Under the pieces are notes generated by a model. It had not been told where the DNA came from, ran no database searches, and worked only from the letters and a program-made list of their open reading frames with translations. The position numbers and the translations under genes are program-made. Below are positions 54,660 to 64,000 of a DNA stretch of 64,000 nucleotides, in pieces (the first letter of the stretch is position 1; every line of letters starts with the position of its first letter). The DNA is taken from contig JACGCM010000510.1 in NCBI GenBank assembly GCA_014058105.1, positions 1,736,001-1,800,000 of the forward strand, given 5' to 3'. The stretch comes from Kingdonia uniflora (lineage: Eukaryota; Streptophyta; Magnoliopsida; Ranunculales; Circaeasteraceae).

Positions 54660-55390
54660 ATGAGTTCAGAGTTAGAATTTCCCAAGGTGTGGTGGTATAA
54701 ATATGCATGAAAGGTTCCTGTTCAACCAAGAATTTATACATTTGCTTAGAGATTATTCAGCAGGGGAATCCTGCACAGGAACTGTCCATCAGAAGAAGGG
54801 TTCAAAATTGTCTCCAGGTGTTACTTGTGTGGCCGGGAATCTGAAATTACTGATCATCTGGCTTGGGCTTGTAAGCAATCAAACATTATGGAGCTGGGGG
54901 TTGAATATCTTCAATTCTGATGGTTCAAGCATTTACACGACGTAAAGAAAGGCTAGTGGCCTTGTGAAAGATCTCTGAAAAACCTTTGATATTATTTGCT
55001 TGTAATATATATGTTTGACGGTTGACCAGAATTGCCCTTTTGTTTGATAATAAACCGATATATCCCAACTCTCTCAAAAGAAGCATCACTAAGGAGATGA
55101 AGGCCTGCTTTAATCCCTCAAAATCTACCATGAACAACAACCCTGTGGATCTTAATAATTCTAGCTCTTTTGGAGTTACTTCAAGGTTCAGACAGGTCCC
55201 TCGTATCAAACTTTGTACCTGGATTTCACCAGCTACTGATGAAATCAAGATAATCTGTGATGAAGCTTTCCTTGGAAATCCTGACTAAGGGCGTAGTGGA
55301 GCTGTATTGAGACAAGAAGAGCATGATATTTTTGGGTTCTGAAAGTGCCTTTCATCACAACTTACATGGCAGACTGTAGTGCTATAATTC
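54660..55390 (+). pseudogene. LINE ORF2 3' end (zinc-binding and RNase H domains), broken
   Basis: The plus strand reads 'RLFSRGILHRNCPSEEGFK' then 'VSRCYLCGRESEITDHLAWA', followed by Cys. This is the CX2C...HX4C pattern of the zinc-binding domain after RT in plant LINEs. At 55200-55330 'WISPATDEIKIICDEAFLGN' followed by 'GRSGAVLRQ' is the start of the LINE RNase H, with the usual Asp near 'CDEAF'. Between them are stops and frame changes. The RT part and 5' end are absent, which is common for 5'-truncated LINEs, although no poly-A tail is seen after it. Confidence 0.65.
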
Positions 55391-55574
55391 AGGGTTATAG
55401 TTCACAATTCTCTTCTCTTTCTCTTTATAGTTTACCTTTTACTTCTATTTATACTTTTAACTGTTAAATTTGTTTAATAATTGGAGTCCAACTAATATTT
55501 ATTAGAATAGAATTTTAGTAGATAAAGCTCCCTAATTGTAATCACGTTAGTTTGAGAGATATGAGAAGAAATAG
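55391..55574. other. AT-rich spacer before Copia element
   Basis: No gene or domain recognised. Confidence 0.5.
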
Positions 55575-55819
55575 AGTTGGAGTTTGGAAACTCAACAGTT
55601 AGTATTTCTCTAGAATAAATGAGGTGTCACTTAGTGGTGTTGGTTTTGAATTAGTCTTTATTAGATCATGGGTTTGTTTTCTAATTAATTGGAGTCAAGG
55701 TTAGTGGAGTCATGGGTTTGTTTTTCTGGGAATTTATTGAGTCTGTAAACACCTATATATAGGTGGAGTCTTTGAGTTGTTTATCATCAAATGAAGTGAT
55801 TTAATCTTAATTTCCTTCA
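55575..55819 (+). repeat. Copia left LTR (245 bp)
   Basis: Contains 22 bp ('aataaatgaggtgtcactta' type) near 55612 that the right LTR lacks. A TATA motif ('ctatatataggtgg') is near 55752. Confidence 0.88.
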
Positions 55820-55893
55820 GTATCAGAGCAGGTTATCTAGCTTCTCTTCTTGTCCTAAGTCTTCTACTTTAATTGCTTGTAAGCAAGTTACAA

Positions 55894-56740
55894 GAATGAA
55901 CGGATTAATTCAACCTCAACTTCCAAAGTTTAGCGGAAAGAATTTCGATCAATGGTGCATCCAGATGAAAGCTTTGTTTGGCTTTCAGGAGCTATCCGAG
56001 ATTATCGAGCTTGGATATGTTGAACCTATAGATCAAGCTGCAGTTGCAGCTCTCTCTCAAGTCCAGAAAGACAGTCTAAGAGAAAATAGAAAGAAGGACA
56101 AGAAGGTAGACGAGGTTGTTTTCAAAAGGATTTCGAGCGCAACAACATCAAAGGCGGCGTGGGAGATGTTGCAGAATCTTACAAAGGAAATGAGAAGGTA
56201 AAGAGCATAAGGTTGCAAACTCTACGAGGTGAATTCGAACTTCTTTCTATGAATACTTTCGAATCTATATTTGATTATTTTTCTCGAGTTCAGTCGGTTG
56301 TTAACCAATTACGGGTTAATGGAGAAAAATTGGATGACATTCATGTTATTGAGAAAATTATGAGATCCTTAGTAGGTCGCTTTGATTACGTTGTTGCTGC
56401 GATTGAAGAAGGGATCTTTCCACCATGTCGATTGAAGGGCTGATGGGTTCATTGTGTTCTCACAAACATAGAATGGATCAAAAGGCAGTAGTGTCCATAG
56501 AACAAGCTCTTCAAAGCAAGGTGATTGTGACTGGGAAAGATAGTTTGAGCGGAACACAAGTACCGAGTCCCGAAAAACGTGGTAAGACTTATGGTTCGAA
56601 GGACAAAAACATTGTTAAAAAAATATATGAAGATCAAAGGTATGACAAATCTAAAATTCAGTGTTTTCGTTGTAAGAAGTATGGTCATTATAGATCAGAG
56701 TGTAGAATGTCACCCAAAAATTCTGAACATGCTAACCATG
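55894..56740 (+). pseudogene. Copia gag, broken
   Basis: ATG at 55894 starts 'MNGLIQPQLPKFSGKNFDQW', the usual N-terminal type of plant Copia Gag. The frame runs to 56201, shifts to 56159-56443 ('[20 protein letters not shown]', '[10 protein letters not shown]', '[20 protein letters not shown]'), then to 56425. The zinc knuckle 'CFRCKKYGHYRSEC' (CX2CX4HX4C, intact) is at 56662-56703. Gag packages the element RNA. Two frameshifts disable it. Confidence 0.8.
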
Positions 56741-58080
56741 CTGCTGAAGATGAGCTACAGGAGGAAGAAACCTTGTTGTTAACTTGTAATGTTTCAAAAG
56801 AGGATCATCTCGACAAGTGGTATTTGGATACCGGATACAGTAACCACATGTGCGGAAAGAAGGAGCTATTCTCCCACTTAGACGAGTCAGTACGTGGGGA
56901 TGTGAATGTTGGAAATGGAGAAAAAGTTTCAATTATGGGCAAAGGTAAAATTCTTATACGGTTGAAGGATGATTCTCCCGAACATATTTTCGATGTTTTT
57001 TATGTTCCTAGTTTACACTGGAATTTACAAAGTATGGGTCAGCTCTCTGAAAAAGGTCCTAAAATCGTCATTGATAAAGGTGTTTGCACAATTAAGAACC
57101 AGGAAAATGAGCTTGTAGCTGTTGTTAAGATGACTAAAAGTCGCATGTTTCCTTTACCTTTGCAAACTGAAACGATTTGTTCTTTTAGGTGCTATTGTTA
57201 TGGATACAAGCTGGCCGTGACACTTCCGTTTTGGGCATCTAAATTTTAATGGATTGCAGCTTTTGGCAAAGAAAGAAATGGTTACTGGACTACCACTGTT
57301 ATAAAATTCTGATCAATTGTGCGAAGGTTGTATTCTTGGCAAGAAACATAGAGGCTCGTTTCCAGTGGGAATGTAAAGGCGAGCCCCGCAACAATTGGAA
57401 CTTGTGCATTCAGATATTTGCAGACCGATGGAGGTTGTATCAAATGGAGGTAATCGGTATTTTCTTACTTTTATTGATGATTATAGTAGGAAAACTTCGG
57501 TATATTTCTTGAAGCAGAAATCTAAAGCTTTTGAAAAATTTAAAGACTTTAAAGTCTATGTGGAAAAGCAAAGTGGACATAGCTTGAAGATGTTTCAAAC
57601 GGATAGAGGGGGCGAGTATACTTCTAATGCATTTTCTGATTTTTGTAAGAAGCATGGCATTAAGCATTAACTTACAGCTAGCTACTCACCTCAACAGAAC
57701 GGAATCTCTGAGAGAAAGAATAGAACAGTTGCTGTGATGGCACGAAGCATGATGAAAGGTAAAGACTTACCCAAAGTTTTTTGAGCAGAAGCTGTTTCGT
57801 GTGCTATTTTAAACAGATGTCCTACAAAAAGTGTTCAAGATATGACACCCGAGGGGGCATGGAGCAGTTTTAAACCCAATGTTCAGACTCTTCGAGTATT
57901 TGGATGTGTTGCATATGCTCATGTACCGGTTGAGAAACACAAGAAGTTCGATGATAAAGGTGAGAAATGCATTTTTATCGGTTATAGTGATCAAACTAAA
58001 GGTTATAAGTTGTTTAACCCAAAAACGAGTTAAGGGGTGGTAAGCAGGGATGTCGAATTCAGTGAAGCTGAAGCTTAGAA
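56741..58080 (+). pseudogene. Copia protease and integrase, broken
   Basis: The protease active site 'WYLDTGYSNHMCG' is at 56818-56856 with Asp kept and Tyr where Cys or Ala is usual. The integrase zinc-binding region follows near 57220-57360 in shifted frames. The catalytic core is 'LVHSDICRPMEVVSNGGNRY', 'FLTFIDDYSRKTSVYFLKQK' and 'MFQTDRGGEYTSNAF' (57395-57670), with both Asp residues. After a stop, 'YSPQQNGISERKNRTV' carries the catalytic Glu. The C-terminal part 'GCVAYAHVPVEKHKKFDDKG' runs to about 58033. Several stops make it inactive. Confidence 0.82.
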
Positions 58081-58299
58081 GTGGACAATGGACGACAAGA
58101 AACAGACGAAAATTAATATTGTTGAGGTTTCTGAACATGGAAATATGGGGGCTGATGTAACTTCGATAAATGAAAGCACTACAGTATCTTCTAGTCATGG
58201 AGCGACTCGTACTCCGACACGCATCCATACCATGCCACCTCATCTACAAGATTATGTTATAACCAATGATAATGATGTTTCTGGTGAGGAACTTGTGAA

Positions 58300-59819
58300 T
58301 TTTGCATTGTTTGCAGATTGTGATCCGATTTTCTTTACCCCAATGGCAGCGAGCCATGGATTCCGAGATCCATTCGATTAAGAGAAATAATACTTGGGAA
58401 TTGTCTGATCTTCCCAAAGGTCATAGGTCCATCAGTGTCAAATGGGTATACAAAACGAAGCTCAATCCGGATGGAAGGGTGGATAAGTATAAAGCGCGTA
58501 TCGTCGCGAAAGGTTACAAGCAAGAGTATGGCGTGAATTAAAACGAAGTTTTTGCTCCTGTTGCACGCCATGATACCATTCGTTTAATCCTTGTAATGGT
58601 CGCGCACCATTCGTGGCCTCTTTTTCAATTAGACGTGAAATCCGCCTTTCTCCATGGCAATTTGGAGGAAGAAGTGTGAGTTGATTAACCTCTAGGATAT
58701 GTAAGCAAAGGGAATGAGCACAAACTTTACAGGTTACGGAAAGCTCTATATGGACTTAAACAAGCACCACATGCTTGGTGCAGTCGCATTACTTCTTAAA
58801 GTATGGCTTCCAAAGGTGTCCCTATGAGCCTACTTTGTTCGTAATGCTTATACGTCAATGATTTGATCTACATCGGAAATGATGATGATATGTTTGTTGA
58901 TTTCAAACGCTCGATGATGGCCGAGTTCGACATGACTGATCTTGGGAAGTTGCATTACTTTCTTGGCATCGAAGTACTCCAAACTTCAGGTGGTATTTTT
59001 ATTTCGCAGCACAAGTATGCTCGAGATGTTTTAGCCAGGTTTCATCAGATGGCAAATTGCAATCCCGTCGGTATCCCAGTTGAAGTTGGTTTAAAGCTCA
59101 TGAAGGATCCAGGAGGCGAAGCGGTTAACAGCACCATATACAAACAGATTGTAGGTAGTCTAATGTATTTAATTGCGACCCGACCTGATATTATGTACGC
59201 AGTTTGTTCGATCAGCAGATATATGGAAAGTCCTAAAGAGATGCATCTACTTGCAGCCAAGCGCATCCTTCAATATTTGCAAGGTACGCAAGATTTTGGT
59301 ATATTGTACAGGAAAGGCGACCAAACTGGTTTCATGGGCTTCACGGACAGCGATTATGCCGGTGATTTTGACGATAGGAAAAACACATCGGGCTATGCAT
59401 TTATGCTTGGATCAGGGGAGATTTTGTGGTCTTCAAAAAAGCAACCAATTGTCACTTTGTCAACCACCGAAGCCGAATATATAGCTACTACTTCTGGAGC
59501 GTGCCAAGCCATATGCTTGCGGAGATTCATTGAAGAGCTCCATTTCTCACAACATTGTTGCACCACACTTTACTGTGACAATAGTTCCACAATCAAGCTC
59601 TCAAAAAATCCGGTTCTCCGTGGGCATAGTAAACACATCGATGTGCGTTATCACTTCTTACGAGATTTAGTGAATGAAGGAACTCTTGAGCTGAAGAATT
59701 GCAGAAGTGAAGATCAGCTTGCCAATATCATGACTAAGCCTCTCAAATTGCCTACCTTCACGAAGCTTCGCGAGTTACTTGGTATGTGTTCTAAAGCTAA
59801 GTCGATTGCGGGAGGATGA
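58300..59819 (+). pseudogene. Copia reverse transcriptase and RNase H, broken
   Basis: RT begins at 58400 with 'VKWVYKTKLNPDGRVDKYKA' and 'FQLDVKSAFLHGNLEEEV', then stops. The active site reads 'LYVNDLIYIG' near 58850, where the usual YVDD is YVND, losing one catalytic Asp. The last 318 codons (58863-59819) are open. They cover the RT thumb ('GKLHYFLGIEVLQTSGGIFI') and RNase H with all acidic residues ('FTDSDYAGD', 'STTEAEYIA', 'LYCDNSS'), ending 'ADVLT'-type as 'LANIMTKPL'. The TGA at 59817 lies 50 bp before the right LTR. Confidence 0.85.
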
Positions 59820-59869
59820 AGTCACTGTGTAAACTGAATGCTAGTATAACATTTCAGTTTAGGGGAGGG

Positions 59870-60092
59870 TGTTGGAGTTTGGAAACTCAACAGTTAGTAT
59901 TTCTCTAGAGTGTTGGTTTTGAATTAGTCATTATTAGATCATGGGTTTGTTTTCTAATTAATTGGAGTCAAGGTTAGTGGAGTCATGGGTTTGTTTCTCT
60001 GGGAATTTGTTGAGTCTGTAAACACCTATATATAGGTGGAGTCTTTGAGTTGTTTATCATCAAATGAAGTGATTTAATCTTAATTTCCTTCA
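59870..60092 (+). repeat. Copia right LTR (223 bp)
   Basis: TGTTGGAGTT to TTCCTTCA, otherwise nearly identical to the left LTR. Confidence 0.9.
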
Positions 60093-60093
60093 A

Positions 60094-60270
60094 ATAAATA
60101 GTGAACTTTTGGATTACAAATTCAAGTTTTATTATCATCTTTATTCTTTAGGCTTTTGCAAAGATTGTGTCGGACCTCTTGCAAGTTAAAAATGTCTCAA
60201 CAACACAATGGATATAGAAATAAAATAAAATAATAACAAGCAAATAGCTTAAGAGTATAAACAACTGACC
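60094..60270. repeat. Locally duplicated segment, copy 2
   Basis: Matches 53560-53735 in order and orientation. The Copia element ends at the edge of this copy. Confidence 0.7.
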
Positions 60271-60713
60271 TAGTTCTTGACTTGCCTTTTGCCACTATTC
60301 ATCAAACAGAACGATTGCTGATTCTGCCGAAGCTCGCTCAGACACCTCCAGCTCATTCCACATCTACTTCTTGTGTAATAGTCGTTGTTTTAAGGGCTGG
60401 CGAGTTTTTGAGTATAAACTTGATAAGTTGTAATTGAAGCTTGGAGCTAGAAATGAACCTCAAGCCCACTGTTTGTAATTGATTGAAGAAGAAATCAAAC
60501 TCATCCAACAATTCTAAGGAGTCATCAACAGGAATCATGACAGTACGTTTGTCATAAAATACCTATAAATATCAGAAGAATGGAGATATTTTTGAATTTC
60601 TAGTTGAAAAATAAGAAAACAACTTGCAAAATTTTTAGATCGAGCGGTTCAAGGAAAGAGAGCACGACCAAAAACAAATTCACAAGGTTACTTCTTGGCT
60701 AAGGTGGGAATAA
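60271..60713 (-). other. Region with one possible minus-strand ORF, unassigned
   Basis: A 61-codon minus frame (60353-60538) reads 'MIPVDDSLELLDEFDFFFNQ' and continues past its end only after a frameshift. I recognise no family. It could be a first exon of a broken gene or chance. Nothing else is seen in this stretch. Confidence 0.25.
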
Positions 60714-61084
60714 GGCCATGTTTATTTTTTGACGAAGGGTGAGAAGTTTCCAAAAGATCGCACCTCTTCTCACCTTGACAAAATTTTTATTATTTATAAA
60801 AGTTGGCATTCTCTCTAAAAAAAATAAAAACTAGAAGTTTGGCCTACTTCTAACATCAAAACTTCACACCCCCGTAAAATATTTTGGTTTGACTTCTAAC
60901 ATAAAAACTTCAAGTTCCCATTTGACTTGGTTTTGACTAGTCGTTTCGTCGCTATACCGTGGTTTGGTCGTTTCCCACCTCGTGACCGGTTTAAGTGGGA
61001 GTATTTTGGGGTTTTCAACCCCAAACTCAAATCATAACCTAAAGTTAAAAAAACAAAACAAAACACAAAACACAAAACAAATTG

Positions 61085-61365
61085 TTCCTCCCTCTTCTCC
61101 CTAGCAATGCCTCTCCACCCTGTCTCTACCCTCTCTCCACACCTCTCCACCCTCTCTCTACACCTATCTTTACACTCTCTCCACGCCTCTCTCCACAATG
61201 CCTTTCTCTACCCTCTCTCCATGCCTCTCTCTGCGCCTCTCCACCCTCTCTCTGCATATCTCCTTTAGCATTTCTCCACCCTCTCTCTACGTCTCTCCAC
61301 CTTCTCTCTGGTATTTTGCATTCTCTCTCTTTCTCTTTTTTTTCTCTCTCTCTTTATGTTTATTT
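61085..61365. repeat. CT-rich minisatellite
   Basis: Imperfect repeats of 'ctctccaccctctctctac' with a period of about 20-25 bp, ending in a CTCTCTTT run. ORFs across it (61082-61416) are low complexity and are not genes. Confidence 0.85.
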
Positions 61366-61507
61366 TTTGGTTTATTTACGAATTACATTATGATGATTGT
61401 ATTGGTTGAATTATGACGATTGTTGGGTTTCATTGTTAAATTGTGATTGGTTTATTGGTTGAATTGTGATGATTATTGGTTGAACTGAAGAAAATGTGGT
61501 TTATAGG

Positions 61508-61917
61508 ATGGATCAATATGATGATGAAATATTAGAATTAGAGGCTGTTGTTGCGGCTACAGCCTCTGTAGTTAACCTAGTATTATTGTTTGTTAAGTCC
61601 ACCAAATATAACAGAACACCTCTGTCAATAGGAGGGAGCACAGGAATGCAAACTTACGTTGGTTGTATGATGAAAGTGATATTATCTGCCATAATATGTT
61701 ACGAATGAATAATGCTTGCTTCATTAGTTTTTGTGATAGGCTGAGAGGGAAGGGTTTGAAAGCTAGTAAACATTTAGATGTTGAAGAACAGGTGACAATA
61801 TTCTTGTTGATTGTAGGTCATGACTCTAGGTTCAGGCATGCCCAAGCTTTGACCATGAGGTCATTGGAAACTATTTCCAAGTATTTTTATATTGCTTTAA
61901 AGTATGTTTTGAGGTTG
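61508..61917 (+). pseudogene. PIF/Harbinger transposase, N-terminal half, broken
   Basis: ATG at 61508 ('MDQYDDEILELEAVVAATAS') begins a frame to 61708. A shift near 61660 is needed to join 'SDIICHNMLRMNNACFISFC', 'LKASKHLDVEEQVTIFLLIV' and 'SLETISKYFYIALKYVLRLG' (61663-61920). The 'R(M)...F..FCD.LR..GL..S+H.+VEEQV.IFL' pattern, followed by a 'SxETISKYF..aLK.VL+L' helix, is typical of the N-terminal domain of plant Harbinger nucleases (HARBI1 type). The DDE catalytic domain is missing. The DNA cut-and-paste role is therefore lost. Confidence 0.75.
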
Positions 61918-62293
61918 GGTAAGAGCATATGCAGCAGTTGGAGGGTAAAAAAACCCAAATTCACCCGAAAAACCAATCCACCCCAAATCCACCCATAACA
62001 GTTAAACCAAAAACAAGGTGGATATTAGACAACGTAGTTTTGAACTGCGCGGGATAAAAAATACCTAAGATCTAGCCACGTCTTAACATCTGGATCGTCC
62101 AAACCCCACGTGCAGTTCAGAACTGCGCGGGTAGTGCCTACATAAAATTGGTTCGAATTGCCACTTTATTTTACTCTCACATATTGCTACATATTGCTAA
62201 GTACTTCTAGTTTACCCAAACCCAACTTCTAACACAAATTTCCCAAATGCCACCTTTACCTAGTAATTCAATCCCATTATCCATAGATTAACA
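61918..62293. mobile_element. Likely 5' end of a second DNA transposon carrying the mobile-domain gene
   Basis: The PIF transposase frame stops making sense at about 61918, where GTAAGAGCATATGCAGCAGT begins. The 'gagcatctccagcag' type motif is common at ends of plant hAT and Mutator-like elements. A GC-rich inverted motif, 'gaactgcgcggg', recurs at 62043 and 62122. The right end lies beyond the window, so the superfamily is unsure. Confidence 0.4.
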
Positions 62294-63856
62294 ATGTCGG
62301 GACCTAGTAATTCAATTCCCAAAACTAGACATAGGCAAAGTGATAAAGTTAAACGAAGGGTAAAGAATTGGTAATGAATATGTGGCCGCTACATCTTACG
62401 CTGGATAATGATCTCGCCCCAACCCTCGAGGATTTATACCGAGTGGATATCTTTTCGGACAATTGGGTCCATATTTCCATTGGATCAAAAAAATTGTCGG
62501 TAAGTTTTTTGTGTAAAATTTATGTGTTATTAATGTTATTTGTCAAATGTTCAACGAAATGCCCGAATGAAAATTTAATATGTTAATGTGTTGTTTTTGT
62601 AGAACCGAGATGAAATACAATAAAGGGGATCACTAAATAAGGTCTTAAAGTGGTACCAATAGATTGCCAGGTATCCCACGTTGAAGAGGTTGGGCGACAA
62701 TATGGGTTTTGAAGAATTTTTTTCGATTAAGGCGGAAAACTCGGATAACCACTTAATCCATGCTCGCGTGGATCGGTGGTGACCTTCCACCCATACTTTT
62801 TACTTCCCTTGCGGGTAACTTGGTGTTCGCCGTTAGATTTCGTCATGCTAACGGGCATAAGTTTTGGGCGGGGTTTCGGACTCCCATACGACGATAAGTA
62901 CTCGAAGTTCGAAGAAGCACAAACATTATTCCCCGGAATTACTCAGGCCGACATTAGGTACGGTAACATCACACTAGCTTATTTATAAACCTGGAGAGAC
63001 GCTTTGAATACTCAGACCAACAGTTATAACCAAGATATGGATATCGTGTATGCGAGGGCATTTCTTGCATACATGATGGGTAATATCTTCTTCTCAAATG
63101 AAAATACATCTCTAGTTGCCAATTATCTTACAGCTTTGACAAACCACCATATTCTAGGTGCGTCAGGGTTCGACTAGGGTACTCCGATCATGGTAGCCTT
63201 GTATCGGGGACTAGATGAAGTCTCAGTCGTGAAGAGTGGGAAGGGAAGAGATCAATCACATGCTTCTATGCTCTGTTAGAGTTTTGGTTCTTTGAGTACT
63301 GTCGCGTTGGAATGTATGTGGTCAAGGTGAATAGCTTCAACCATGTTTATCCTCGTATGGGTGCGTGAAGAGATGAAAATGCTAGTTTAAGGGCTGAAAT
63401 CCATAATTCATTTGCTTTGATCATAAAAATGATAGAATGGAAGGACATAACCAACATTGATTAGCAACCATGGCTGAGGATTAGACAATTAATCTGTCCA
63501 GAGGTAAAATTGCCACAGAGCTTAGTCAAAGAAGGATTCCATTAGTTTTAGTCCTATACGGGAATGATACACTTTGGTATTTAGGAAACTAGTATATGGG
63601 TCAGAATACCAGGGTTGATAGTGTTCCCTATGACCCCCCACAAGAGATTATGAAATTTTTCCGGTACGATCAACAACTTTATCAGGGACTGAGAGAGGTG
63701 GACTTCTATGATGGACACGATTACATCGTTGCTGACGTGGATTACATGACATTTTGGCAAGCCGCTCATCCAAATCCCAAGATCGATTGCAGTTTAGTGA
63801 AGATGGCCGAGAATATTTGGATGATCGGGCATGATCTAGTGTGCCACCTACTTTGA
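62294..63856 (+). pseudogene. Plant mobile domain (MAIN-like) protein, broken
   Basis: ATG at 62294 ('MSGPSNSIPKTRHRQSDKVK') is followed by a stop, then 'MWPLHLTLDNDLAPTLEDLY'. An intron, GTAAGT at 62500 to TTTGTAG at 62602, comes next. Then 'STHTFYFPCG', 'LDFVMLTGISFGRGFGLPYD', 'RAFLAYMMGNIFFSNENTSL', 'PIMVALYRGLDEVS' and 'FWFFEYCRVGMYVVKV' follow in shifting frames. The end is 'VDSVPYDPPQEIMKFFRYDQ' and 'DVDYMTFWQAAHPNPKID'. The order fits the plant mobile domain (aminotransferase-like) found in MAIN proteins and captured in Mutator-like and Gypsy elements. More than ten stops and frameshifts show decay. The molecular role of the domain is poorly known. Confidence 0.7.
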
Positions 63857-64000
63857 GTTTAGCCACGTCTTCTCAGGTGCAAAACTATGGTGTTAAGGCA
63901 TACAACAAGGAAGTGGGGGATCTGGGATAGTTCATGGCGATAAGAGGAAGTAGTGGAGAACATAGACGACTACCGATCCCGGTCATGTAGGTATCACACC
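63857..64000. other. Tail after mobile-domain pseudogene
   Basis: Possibly a continuation of the same protein in other frames. Too short and broken to call. Confidence 0.4.

Larger units (their letters stand above)
55575..60092 (+). mobile_element. Ty1/Copia retrotransposon, 4.5 kb, decayed
   Basis: The LTRs are 245 bp (55575-55819) and 223 bp (59870-60092). The right LTR begins TGTTGGAG, while the left begins AGTTGGAG, so its TG has mutated. Both end CCTTCA. The primer site 'gtatcagagcagg' follows the left LTR and a polypurine tract AGGGGAGGG precedes the right. Flanks AATAG and AATAA match at four of five bases. The order gag, protease, integrase, RT, RNase H on one strand is diagnostic of Copia. 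Frames are broken about ten times, but the last 318 codons are open. Confidence 0.92.
60714..61917 (+). mobile_element. PIF/Harbinger DNA transposon, 5' part
   Basis: The sequence begins GGCCATGTTTATTTTTTGAC directly after TAA. This matches the usual 'ggccatgttt' type tip and 3-bp TAA/TTA target of plant PIF/Harbinger elements. Downstream is a CT-rich microsatellite and then the N-terminal half of a Harbinger-type transposase (61508-61917). No right terminus with the inverse tip is seen in the window. The element appears to be cut at about 61918 by another transposon. Confidence 0.6.

Noticed and set aside
61082..61416. Overlapping Ser/Leu/Pro-rich ORFs
   Set aside because: They are translations of a CT-rich minisatellite.

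Overview
This is a nuclear plant DNA window, most likely from a eudicot. The evidence is a five-exon gene for translation factor eIF5A with GT-AG introns, plant-type retrotransposon lineages, and an integrated plant pararetrovirus. About 90 percent of the window is mobile or viral DNA in advanced decay. Only one host gene is clearly intact: eIF5A at 49075-51797 on the plus strand. No rRNA, tRNA or CRISPR array was recognised.

Left part (about 560-30776). An old endogenous caulimovirid copy on the minus strand, Petuvirus/Florendovirus-like, lies in three pieces separated by two later retrotransposons. Its Met-tRNA primer site is at 29845-29860. The movement-protein region is 28916-29840, the first half of the coat region is 15764-16690, and the second half with protease, reverse transcriptase (RT), RNase H and promoter runs from 5637 down to about 560. 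Element A (5638-15763) splits the coat region. Element B (16691-28910, target duplication ACCAT on both sides) splits the stretch between movement and coat regions. A second, rearranged viral fragment (promoter copy plus movement-protein region) lies at about 29877-30776.

Middle part (30777-48023). A 2.47-kb non-autonomous LTR element with perfect ATATA duplications is followed by element C, a plus-strand relative of B. C has a chimeric 5' end in which an LTR and 121 bp of its 3' host flank are repeated, and a 1.28-kb non-autonomous hAT element has inserted near its 3' end.

Elements A, B and C are Tat-lineage Ty3/Gypsy elements. Each has gag, protease, RT, RNase H, a second archaeal-type RNase H and integrase on one strand. 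Beyond integrase there is a tandem-repeat block and then an antisense coding region that runs toward pol. In B and C this antisense gene keeps the same TATA motif, the same 5'-UTR intron and two further introns at matching places; A keeps one of these introns. B and C also share a second, small antisense ORF of about 95 codons next to the 3' LTR, with its own TATA box in B. This antisense layer is the most interesting structure in the window.

Right part (48145-64000). The eIF5A gene is preceded by a 122-bp tandem duplication and two telo-box motifs. Downstream are degenerate LINE pieces, a 4.5-kb Copia element (55575-60092) inserted at a locally duplicated segment, a PIF/Harbinger element starting at 60714, and a plant-mobile-domain (MAIN-like) pseudogene that seems to sit in another transposon cutting the PIF transposase at about 61918.

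All coordinates of decayed domains are approximate because stops and frameshifts break the frames. No database search or alignment program was run.
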